DNA of 57,608 nt from Ignavibacteriota bacterium (GTDB lineage: Bacteria > Bacteroidota > Ignavibacteria > Palsa-1295): the NCBI GenBank assembly GCA_003151825.1, contig PLYO01000021.1, forward strand, positions 127,976 through 185,583, in the 5' to 3' direction. A model generated the notes under the pieces. The model did no database searches. It was not told where the DNA came from and was given only the letters and a program-made list of their open reading frames with translations. The translations under genes and the position numbers were made by a program. This document shows, in pieces, positions 43,304-49,565 of this stretch (position 1 is its first letter; every line of letters starts with the position of its first letter).

Positions 43304-43576
43304 TTAGGACGTATCAAACGGATGGGATTGCTGTTGGCGCTTCTGATAAGGCCGGGTATTAATTGCAGTGCCCTGTTTAGTTAGAAGGATTGTGTCGTCA
43401 TGCAATAATGATTCGTTAGATTTTGGCTCCACCCACTTGCCGCAGGAGTGACACTTCCCGGTGTCAGTCTTTCCATCGGCACGAGCGAAACCATGCTTAG
43501 ATCCGCAGACTGGACAAGGATACCGCTTGCCACTAAATTTGTGCTTTCGCTGATCATGTGTCGTGGCAATACTCAT
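43304..43576 (-). CDS. Small zinc-ribbon protein
   Basis: The 90-residue product has two Cys pairs, CPVCGSKHGFA and CHSCGKWV (about 21-50), forming a zinc ribbon like the N-terminus of phage and plasmid primases or DUF6371-type proteins. No primase or Toprim domain follows, so it is a stand-alone or shortened form. It overlaps the HTH gene by 4 bp, so the two are coupled. A DNA-binding role in element replication or excision is possible. Confidence 0.65.
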   Translation of the reverse strand: MSIATTHDQRKHKFSGKRYPCPVCGSKHGFARADGKTDTGKCHSCGKWVEPKSNESLLHDDTILLTKQGTAINTRPYQKRQQQSHPFDTS

Positions 43577-43902
43577 AGCTGCGCCCCTTTCCGTCGGTGC
43601 GTGCGAGTGACTACGTGCGTTGCGGCGTTCGTCTCAATTTCTCTCGCCGGCGTGATTCTTCGTGCCATTCGGAATGCTTCCAAATCCGATACACGGAAGC
43701 TAACGAGCTTACCGCCACCGGAGCGATAATACGGGAGCTTTCGATCACTGCAAAGCCGTCTCAGGTATGAGACTGAAATGTTCAGCCATTCGGCTGCTTG
43801 CCGTGCAGTTAGTGCCTTCGCGTCCGGCTGCTTTGCTTCCCCGATTTCTGCGAGTTGTTGTTCGAGCTTGTCGAATCGTTCGAGAATAATGTCTAAATCC
43901 AT
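43573..43902 (-). CDS. Excisionase-like helix-turn-helix protein
   Basis: The 109-residue product has a short N-terminal coiled coil (DIILERFDKLEQQLAEI) and a MerR/HTH_17 domain: LTARQAAEWLNISVSYLRRLCSDRKLPYYRSGGGKLVSFRVSDLEAFRMARR. This is the usual form of excisionase-type directionality factors encoded near integrases in Bacteroidota elements. It lies about 1.2 kb from the integrase on the same strand and may promote excision. Confidence 0.82.
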   Translation of the reverse strand: MDLDIILERFDKLEQQLAEIGEAKQPDAKALTARQAAEWLNISVSYLRRLCSDRKLPYYRSGGGKLVSFRVSDLEAFRMARRITPAREIETNAATHVVTRTHRRKGAQL

Positions 43903-43958
43903 TCGTTGTAATTGCTATTATTCGCAATCACAATAACCTATGCAACTCACCAAAGAAC

Positions 43959-43997
43959 AGCACCGAAGGGAAACCTTTGGCGCACCCTTGCGGTGCT
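43959..43997. promoter_or_regulatory. Stem-loop with GAAA-capped inner hairpin
   Basis: AGCACCG (43959-43965) pairs with CGGTGCT (43991-43997); inside, AAGG-GAAA-CCTT forms a tetraloop hairpin. The element overlaps the stop codon of the 43996 gene and lies 57 bp before the excisionase-like gene. It may be a terminator or attenuator. Confidence 0.4.
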
Positions 43998-45141
43998 ATG
44001 GACAATAGTGCTTCTTTAGGCTTTCCACCACTTCTGCAACATCCGAAGGCGTTTCATATCCCGCACGCTTACGAGCGTTTTTCAATTGCGACATTTCGGG
44101 ATGCTGGAACGAATTGTTTCCACTTCTTACCAAAAGTTTTTTGTGGAGTATCAAATATCGGTTCGCTTTTTTGTGGATGAAGAGAGGCCGGTCAAGAGCC
44201 GCACTGAGTTTATCCACTTCGTTTAGGAGCGCGCCGATCTTCGTAAGATTATTGGCAATCCACTGCCCTTCGCCATCAACAAGTTTTGCAGTTTGCAGGG
44301 CTTCGTGCAACACACGGAATCCATCATCATCACCAGCCCAAATCGAGTGAAGAGCAAGGCTCTCGAACTTCTGCAACGATTTAGCCTTCTCCAATGGCTC
44401 AAGTCCCAACGCCCTTCGAGACGTATCTATTTCGTCGGTGAGTTCGTTTTTTATCCTTTGCAGATAAAAACCTGCTCCTCCGTTTGGCTCGAATACCGTA
44501 CTGAAGTGGAGCGTGCCGACTCTTATTAGGAGCTTCTCTGCAATGGCAAGGCGGCGCGCGTCAGTAATTCCAGGCGGAAAAGCTTCCCGAATTTCACGCA
44601 TGAAGCCAGTATAAATCTCATAGTTGCGCTGCTTTGTCTCCTCTAACCACTTCGCTCGCTCTTGCACCACAAATGCGCTGTATTTAGGACCTTTGTAGCG
44701 GTTCTTATCCTGTCTCCACCACCAAACCCAATTCGAGTATTCGCGGATCACACTCCGATCATTTGGAGCAACAAGCGAGTCGAGCGATGCGCTAAACACG
44801 CCACTTGGAGTGAGGCCCTTCAAATCTTGAATCGTCACTTTCTCGCCATCTTCCGGTTTTTCCATCGGCATTTCGACGCTTTGCTGAGGAGTGGAAATCG
44901 GTGCTGGATCAGCCACGCCTCCCATCGGGGGGGTCTGAGGAATACCCTGTAGATCATTCCTCAGCCGAGAGGTTGGGTCGCGGTCGTGAATGGGAATAAT
45001 CACTCCCTTCTTACCTTCCCGCTTCGCCTTTCGCATTGATCGTTTCGGTGGTGCCGGAGCTTTATGTTCGATCGTCGAATGCGCTTTCGTTTTAGGCAAC
45101 CTGCTTGCCTTTGCGAGTCCGCTTTTCTTTGCCATTGCCAT
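43996..45141 (-). CDS. Hypothetical protein downstream of the integrase
   Basis: The 381-residue product is not recognised. The first 60 residues are very basic (Lys-rich, PKTKAHSTIEHKAPAPPKRSMRKAKREGKKG) and a Pro/Gln linker follows to about 100. From about residue 130 a helical domain begins (YSNWVWWWRQDKNRYKGPKYSAFVVQERAKWLEETKQR), and the C-terminal half is mostly helices. Such proteins commonly follow Bacteroidota integrases, with no known function. The start overlaps the integrase 3' end by 50 bp in another frame, so they share a transcript. Confidence 0.65.
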   Translation of the reverse strand: MAMAKKSGLAKASRLPKTKAHSTIEHKAPAPPKRSMRKAKREGKKGVIIPIHDRDPTSRLRNDLQGIPQTPPMGGVADPAPISTPQQSVEMPMEKPEDGEKVTIQDLKGLTPSGVFSASLDSLVAPNDRSVIREYSNWVWWWRQDKNRYKGPKYSAFVVQERAKWLEETKQRNYEIYTGFMREIREAFPPGITDARRLAIAEKLLIRVGTLHFSTVFEPNGGAGFYLQRIKNELTDEIDTSRRALGLEPLEKAKSLQKFESLALHSIWAGDDDGFRVLHEALQTAKLVDGEGQWIANNLTKIGALLNEVDKLSAALDRPLFIHKKANRYLILHKKLLVRSGNNSFQHPEMSQLKNARKRAGYETPSDVAEVVESLKKHYCP

Positions 45142-46198
45142 CTTGACTTAAAAGTGTAGTATTGATCGTCGGAATGGACGTTACCGCTTTATCCATCATG
45201 CTTTCCATCATTCGGACATAGATTTGGGTGTGACGGAGTTCGGTGTGGCCCAAGAGACGGCTAACGGTAACAAGCTGTTCGCCGTGTGCAAGCAGGAGCG
45301 TTGCATACGTGCGCCGTGCGGCATGGAACCCAACGCGCTTGCCGATCTTTGCACGGTCACACCAATCTGCCATTGCTAACCAAGTATCTATGTGGTACTC
45401 AGGAAGGTTGAACGCCTTCGAATCAGGAGCCTTTCGATTGCCAAGAAACTGAATGGCTGATTCTGGTAACTTTACAGTAAGTGCTTCGCCGGTCTTTGAT
45501 TGAATGATTTCGATTCGTCTCTCGCCGTCCTTCCCGTCAAAGATATTCTTCCAAGTGAGACGTTTCATGTCTATCCATCGAAGCCCGGTGTAGCAAGCGA
45601 AGAGAAATGCCCGCTTGACCTCAGTGTCCGGGCACGGCGTATCTGCAAGCACCTGTAACTCTTCGAACGTGACGAATGGCCGTTTCACTGGGCCGCGCTT
45701 CGGCGGTTTCACGAACAGGCAGGGATTCCGCGTGACGATCTTCGCACGAATAGCAAGGTTGAGCGCGGCCCGAATTTTTGCCATGTAAGTTATTGCGCTG
45801 TTCGCGGTCACACGTTCGAGCAAGAAGTCCTGAAACCGCTCAACCCATGCTTCGTCAATCGCTTTGAACGGCACACGTTCTCCGTCCGCAAAATCTTTCA
45901 GATGTAGGAGTGTCGTTCGCCACTGCTTAGGCTTCTTGGAAAGTAGGGAAGCGAAGTATTCGATGAAATCAGCGTCCCGTTTGAACGGAGCATCGAGGCC
46001 ATGATCCTCAGACTGGATTTCGAGTTGTCTCTTCATTCGAATGTTCTCAGCAAGCAGTAGCGAATTCTTTTTCTCTTCCCTGTTAGCCGCTCGATACGTG
46101 ATACCGATAAATTCCCGGTATCGCTTGCCGTTGACACGGTAGTCCAAGAAGAGCGTTACGCGCTTCCCGGATTTTTTTTCTCTCAAATTTACGTTCAT
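45092..46198 (-). CDS. Tyrosine recombinase (phage-type integrase)
   Basis: The 368-residue product has an arm-binding N-terminal domain (LREKKSGKRVTLFLDYRVNGKRYREF), a SAM-like core-binding domain (about 75-165) and the catalytic domain. The tetrad is complete: Arg207 (YTGLRWID), His292/Arg295 (FHAARRTY), His318 (LLGHTEL) and the nucleophile Tyr327 (HTQIYVRM). It stands 240 bp from a tRNA 3'-end copy, as expected for an integrase next to its attachment site. It probably integrated the island that ends there. Confidence 0.93.
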   Translation of the reverse strand: MNVNLREKKSGKRVTLFLDYRVNGKRYREFIGITYRAANREEKKNSLLLAENIRMKRQLEIQSEDHGLDAPFKRDADFIEYFASLLSKKPKQWRTTLLHLKDFADGERVPFKAIDEAWVERFQDFLLERVTANSAITYMAKIRAALNLAIRAKIVTRNPCLFVKPPKRGPVKRPFVTFEELQVLADTPCPDTEVKRAFLFACYTGLRWIDMKRLTWKNIFDGKDGERRIEIIQSKTGEALTVKLPESAIQFLGNRKAPDSKAFNLPEYHIDTWLAMADWCDRAKIGKRVGFHAARRTYATLLLAHGEQLVTVSRLLGHTELRHTQIYVRMMESMMDKAVTSIPTINTTLLSQDGNGKEKRTRKGKQVA

Positions 46199-46437
46199 CG
46201 TATTTCCTAATGTTGTCCGTTGGAGTTCAGTTTTTCCGCGATTTGGAATTGCATTCGCAGAAAAAGAGCACTCAGGGTTTCAAAATGGGCACTTGGGTGC
46301 CTAACGGGTGCCCACGAATTAGAAAACAAAGAACAACCAAGAACATTCCAAGAGCACCTTGGCATCCTTATCTGATAGGGTTTTATTGAATCTTTGTATG
46401 CTTTTGGTAGGACAATAGTTAGCACGTAGGAACACGG

Positions 46438-46460
46438 GGTTCGAATCCCTGCGGGTGCAC
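46438..46460 (+). repeat. Candidate attachment site (tRNA 3'-end copy)
   Basis: This 23-bp sequence matches positions 11-33 at 21 of 23 bases, including the generic T-loop GGTTCGAATCC and the less generic TGCGGG-GCAC end. No complete tRNA can be folded around it. It lies 240 bp outside the integrase gene, as expected for the distal direct repeat of an element inserted in the tRNA at the left edge. Otherwise 46199-46611 holds no gene that I can support. Confidence 0.55.
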
Positions 46461-46611
46461 AAAATATACTGTAAGCTATTATATTGCAAAGACTTACGAG
46501 AATTATTAATTTTTCGTGAGTAACACCATAGTAACACATTTCCGGGATTTGCGCGCCGGGTATATTGGTTTCAGCGAGTGTGGATAGTGCGTTCATAGCT
46601 TCTTAATTCTT

Positions 46612-46685
46612 GCGCCTGTAGCTCAACTGGATAGAGCATCAGCCTTCGAAGCTGAGGGTTCGCGGTTCGAATCCGTGCAGGCGCA
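46612..46685 (+). tRNA. tRNA-Arg (anticodon TCG)
   Basis: The cloverleaf is complete: acceptor GCGCCTG/CAGGCGC, D stem GCTC/GAGC, anticodon stem TCAGC/GCTGA with loop CTTCGAA (anticodon TCG at 46646-46648), T stem CGCGG/CCGTG with loop TTCGAAT, and discriminator A. CCA is not encoded. It reads CGN arginine codons. It is a near copy of the 3' tRNA fragment at the start of the window. Confidence 0.95.
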
Positions 46686-46717
46686 CACCGCTACCGCATC
46701 GAGATTCTTTAAAACGC

Positions 46718-46744
46718 GGACCCCCTCCGTATTAGAGGGGGTCC
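46718..46744. terminator. Terminator hairpin after tRNA-Arg
   Basis: GGACCCCCTC and GAGGGGGTCC make a perfect 10-bp stem with a 7-base loop. On the minus strand TTTT follows within 4 bp, and on the plus strand the U-run is poor, so it may serve either direction. Confidence 0.6.
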
Positions 46745-46815
46745 TAAAGGATGTTCGATCATCCCGGATGACCGTGAAAATCACAGCCGTCCGTGTTCTT
46801 TCGCCGAATTATCTT

Positions 46816-46837
46816 CTTAGGAACGATCGTTCCTAAG
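46816..46837. terminator. 22-bp perfect palindrome after the T9SS gene
   Basis: The sequence from CTTAGGAACGA to TCGTTCCTAAG reads the same on both strands and ends 2 bp from the stop codon of the 46840 gene. A loopless cruciform or a transcript-end hairpin is possible. Confidence 0.5.
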
Positions 46838-46839
46838 GG

Positions 46840-47385
46840 TTACTTCAGGAGCACCATCCGCTTCGATGCCGAGAAACTCCCGGCGTCCATACGGTAGATG
46901 TAGGTTCCCGAAGGAAGATTATCCGCGTCCGTGAAGTCGTACTCATACGTACCCGGATCCTTTACGGCATCCACTAACGGCGTATGCACTTCCTGTCCCA
47001 GAAGGTTCATCAAGCGAATGGTCACTTGAGTCCGTTCCGGAACGGAGTACTTAATCGTCGTCGATGGATTGAAAGGATTCGGATAGTTCTGATCGAGAGC
47101 GAAACCTTCTGCGTCGCCAACGGGGCCTTCCTTTACGCCGCTAGGAATGATTCCGGGTGTCCAGAATCCCTGATAGTCGGTGAAAAGAGGGTTACCCCCC
47201 GATACTGGGCCGATAACAGGCTGACCGATGGTTCCATCGAAGAAGTACGTAGTACCCCCGACAGATCCACTTGCAACCGTGTATCCGCAGCCGATCACGC
47301 TTTTCAGGAGTGTCAGCTGAGCCTGAGCCGTGAGGCTCGTGCCCAGCATAAGCATTCCTGCGATAACTAATGCGCGAATGTTCAT
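46840..47385 (-). CDS. Secreted protein with T9SS type A sorting domain
   Basis: The product has 181 residues from the start at 47385 (MNIRALVIAG); the in-frame extension to 47442 precedes the signal and is discarded. The signal peptide ends near AQAQ (about residue 22). A short beta-rich body follows, with GGTTYFFDGTIGQP. The C-terminal 80 residues are a type IX secretion sorting domain: FALDQNYPNPFNPSTTIKYSVPE and GTYIYRMDAGSFSASKRMVLLK. It should be exported and attached to or released from the surface. The body has no enzyme motif. Confidence 0.85.
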   Translation of the reverse strand: MNIRALVIAGMLMLGTSLTAQAQLTLLKSVIGCGYTVASGSVGGTTYFFDGTIGQPVIGPVSGGNPLFTDYQGFWTPGIIPSGVKEGPVGDAEGFALDQNYPNPFNPSTTIKYSVPERTQVTIRLMNLLGQEVHTPLVDAVKDPGTYEYDFTDADNLPSGTYIYRMDAGSFSASKRMVLLK

Positions 47386-47617
47386 TGTATTTGTATCCCT
47401 TTGATTATGATTCGTCGAAAGAGAGTTCACCCTATTATACAAACTTTTGGGAGGAATGCTCCCCGAATTCCGAAATTTTTTTCATTTTTAATAAAAATAA
47501 TAGGATTCTCATAGAAAACTATGTCCAAAAATTTTCCCTGCTTAAGAGAGGAAAATCTCTTAAAAGAGTCAAAATCGTGAATTGTAGCTCCTTTTCCATC
47601 GTTATGGATAACAACTT

Positions 47618-47875
47618 ATGAAAAAACCATTCCTCGCGATATTCCTTTTCACTCTCCTGGGTCTAAGTTCATGCGCGGACAAAATGACGGATCGCCATAG
47701 CGAGCTTTCGGGCGGCGATCAGGGTCCGCCGCCGGCCGGCGTGCGCGATTACAAGAATAACGGCACGCCGAGCAACACGAACGGCATGGGCCAGCCGCTC
47801 GCGGGCGGGAAAATCAACACCGCGCCGGACTCAATGTGGAATCAGCATTCCCCACTCGAAGGCAAACCGTTTTAA
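47618..47875 (+). CDS. Small lipoprotein
   Basis: The 85-residue product has a lipoprotein signal with lipobox GLSSC (Cys19). The mature part is disordered and rich in Gly, Pro, Asn and Asp, with no known domain. An inverted repeat (TTAAGAGA/TCTCTTAA, 47542-47563) lies 54 bp upstream in an AT-rich leader. It would sit in the envelope; its function is unknown. Confidence 0.6.
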   Translation: MKKPFLAIFLFTLLGLSSCADKMTDRHSELSGGDQGPPPAGVRDYKNNGTPSNTNGMGQPLAGGKINTAPDSMWNQHSPLEGKPF

Positions 47876-48019
47876 ACTCGGATTTATCTGATTTTGAATG
47901 GGATTATACAGGATTTGGGGAATGGGGTTCCCCATCCTTCTTTAGGATGGGAAAAAATAAATAATTTGGTCACGCACAACGGAAACTATCTCGCCAGTTT
48001 CGCGTTTACATAACTGATA

Positions 48020-48146
48020 CTCATCGAGAACAGCCGAGGGATCAGGCCCAAAGACGCTGTAGCAACCATTAAGCTCCCGTGAGGGAATTCAAGTTAAGGT
48101 GCTAACTCCTGCTAATGCCATCCAACGGTGGCATTGGGAAGATGAG
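48020..48146 (+). promoter_or_regulatory. SAM-I (S-box) riboswitch
   Basis: This is an S-adenosylmethionine-sensing RNA aptamer. P1 pairs CTCATC (48020-48025) with GATGAG (48141-48146). P2 pairs CAGC with GCTG and holds the kink-turn and pseudoknot core GAGGGA (48036-48041) and GGCCC (48045-48049). AGCAACC (48061-48067) leads to P3. GGTGCTAACTCCTGC (48099-48113) and P4 AATGCCA/TGGCATT (48114-48120, 48129-48135) complete the fold. Such riboswitches normally switch off methionine or SAM genes when SAM is high. Here no met gene follows: the next plus-strand signal is a terminator at 48261-48311 and then another terminator. Confidence 0.92.
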
Positions 48147-48194
48147 CCAAACTATATGAACGATTATCATGGATAATCCTTCAATTGGTATAAG

Positions 48195-48287
48195 ATGATG
48201 GCCCGCAGAAAGTGGGCCCTCCGGAGGGATGGTAGATCATCCGCGGAGAAAGTCGCAAGGCCTATTCGGCTTGAACACCTATGGTGA
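48195..48287 (+). CDS. Possible 30-codon ORF in the riboswitch expression platform
   Basis: The frame starts MMARRKWALRR and ends RLEHLW, 49 bp after the aptamer, with the last 27 bases inside the terminator stem-loop. The predicted peptide is strongly basic. A GGCCC/GGGCC hairpin covers its first codons. No ribosome-binding site is clear. It may be a SAM-controlled micro-protein, a leader peptide or a chance frame in a regulatory RNA. Confidence 0.3.
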   Translation: MMARRKWALRRDGRSSAEKVARPIRLEHLW

Positions 48288-48311
48288 TTCTACTTCCGAA
48301 TAGGGCTTTTT
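48261..48311 (+). terminator. Terminator of the SAM riboswitch transcript
   Basis: CCTATTCGG (48261-48269) pairs with CCGAATAGG (48296-48304), with a nested CACC/GGTG hairpin in the loop, followed by GCTTTTTATTTT. It ends a transcript of roughly 290 nt that contains the aptamer. Confidence 0.85.
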
Positions 48312-48494
48312 ATTTTAAAGCGATCCGTTGACCAATAGGTACTTGACCATTGCGTTTTCGCTAATTCCCTGCGTAAAAATTTAATATCCATTTCTTAAAA
48401 TCCCGGAAACCCTTCGCCGGAAAATTTCCTTTTCAATCGTGAATCCGCGAGCTTGTTCGCGGAGATTCAATTAGGGCAAACTAAAACAAGAGCT

Positions 48495-48536
48495 CCGCAG
48501 CGTAGCCTACTTTTCTCGGCACGCTGCGGTTTTTTT
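48495..48536 (+). terminator. Second plus-strand terminator without a gene
   Basis: CCGCAGCGT and ACGCTGCGG form a 9-bp stem followed by seven T. No plus-strand coding region lies between the previous terminator and this one. A GAATCCGCGA/TCGCGGAGATTC hairpin about 50 bp upstream suggests a short noncoding RNA in 48320-48536. Confidence 0.8.
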
Positions 48537-48538
48537 AT

Positions 48539-48612
48539 GCGTAGGTCGGTGCTTCCAGCCCGACCTCCTCGAACCTAAGGAGGAGGTCGGGCTGGAAGCG
48601 CCGACCTACGCG
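48539..48612. repeat. Large imperfect palindrome
   Basis: Two arms of about 31 bases with one mismatch (GCGTAGGTCGG, GCTTCCAGCCCGACC and their complements) surround an 8-base loop. It abuts the stop codon of the 48614 gene. The CTTCCAGCC core recurs inside suhB at 52699-52770, so this belongs to a dispersed repeat family. Confidence 0.85.
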
Positions 48613-48613
48613 G

Positions 48614-49564
48614 CTATTGCTTCGGCATGACGACAATCGAGACGGTATCGCGCGCGGCGCTGCCGAATACTCCGATACCGCCATTAATATGATTGAGCGT
48701 GGGCTGATAATTGCCGCCGCCCGAAAGCTGGCGCTGATAATCCGCGAAGTTCGTGTCGATCGCATAGAAGGTGATAAGGTTCGGCCCATACCATGTAAAA
48801 AATCGTGAAGTAATCGCAATCTCCGGGCCGGTCGCGATATTGGAATAGCGGACACGGTTGGTGGAACTATCGCCACCATTATGAATGCGACCCACATTCG
48901 TATCGAGCGCGGTGACACTGAGAAGATACTCGCGGTTTGACTCATCAACCGGGCCGGCGGTGAGTAGAAATGCAAAGGCCGCGAGATCGGTGGTGTCGAG
49001 CGTAACCGTCTGCCCGTGGAACGATGGCGGAATCGAATCGAGATGAATCGGCATGGGAACCGTTGTTGCGGCGGTGAGGACATGCGTCCCGCCCGTCTGC
49101 TCGTTCAGCGCGATAATGGTGAGATTATACGTTTGTCCGCCCTGAACGACAAGCTTGCTCGCTGGAAGATAATAGCGTCCTTTGAGCGTGGCGGGCAGCA
49201 ATGTGTCGGCCACGCCATTCGTGGTAACTATTACGATTGCGCTATCGACGGCATAATCCAAATCGTCATAATAATCGCCGAAGGGCGTGGTGCGATGCAG
49301 CACGACGGAATCAATCGCTTCATTCGCAAAAATAAACGATGCGACATTGATCTGCTCCTGATATGCACTTTGAATGGGCTGGTCACAGCCGGAAACGATT
49401 GCACAAAGAACCGTCATTGCGAGGAGAAGCGAACGACCAACGGGAGTTCGCTTCGACGAAGCAATCTCTTGTGTTCGAGCATGAGATTGCTTCGTCGAAA
49501 TTGCTCCGCTTCGCTTCGCAATTTCTCCTCGCAATGACGTGGTAAAAAATGTTTTCTTCTTCAT
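48614..49564 (-). CDS. DUF4249-type lipoprotein
   Basis: The 316-residue product has a lipobox IVSGC at residues 56-60, unusually far in. Residues about 9-51 are encoded by a palindromic repeat inserted in the leader region; only MKKKTFF before it and LLLAMTVLCAIVSGC after it look like a normal signal peptide. A short version starting at MTVLCAIVSGC is also possible. The mature part is beta-rich (ASFIFANEAIDSVVLHR...YNLTIIALNE) as in DUF4249 proteins that pair with TonB receptors. The start lies 1 bp after the TonB-receptor gene. Confidence 0.72.
   Translation of the reverse strand: MKKKTFFTTSLRGEIAKRSGAISTKQSHARTQEIASSKRTPVGRSLLLAMTVLCAIVSGCDQPIQSAYQEQINVASFIFANEAIDSVVLHRTTPFGDYYDDLDYAVDSAIVIVTTNGVADTLLPATLKGRYYLPASKLVVQGGQTYNLTIIALNEQTGGTHVLTAATTVPMPIHLDSIPPSFHGQTVTLDTTDLAAFAFLLTAGPVDESNREYLLSVTALDTNVGRIHNGGDSSTNRVRYSNIATGPEIAITSRFFTWYGPNLITFYAIDTNFADYQRQLSGGGNYQPTLNHINGGIGVFGSAARDTVSIVVMPKQ
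49412..49539. repeat. 128-bp palindromic repeat inside a coding region
   Basis: Outer arms CGTCATTGCGAGGAGAA (49412-49428) and its complement (49523-49539), and inner arms TTCGACGAAGCAATCTC (49452-49468) and its complement (49483-49499), are both 17 bp and perfect. This is a REP/MITE-like element known in several phyla. It lies in frame in the leader of the DUF4249 lipoprotein gene. Confidence 0.9.
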
Positions 49565-49565
49565 T

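Noticed and set aside
33600..46460. Integrative conjugative element
   Set aside because: No relaxase, TraG/VirD4, mating-pair or VirB genes are present, so only integration functions can be claimed.
46207..46596. 129-codon minus-strand frame with a GIRTPC-like segment
   Set aside because: It reads through the tRNA-end copy at 46438-46460; such peptides are classic artefacts of translating tRNA sequence, and no start signal or domain is seen.
47370..47621. 83-codon plus-strand frame
   Set aside because: It crosses the start of the T9SS gene and an AT-rich leader, with no ribosome site and unlikely composition.
48535..49083. 182-codon Arg/Ser-rich minus-strand frame
   Set aside because: It lies out of phase inside the DUF4249 lipoprotein gene and a palindrome, and its composition is that of a shadow frame.
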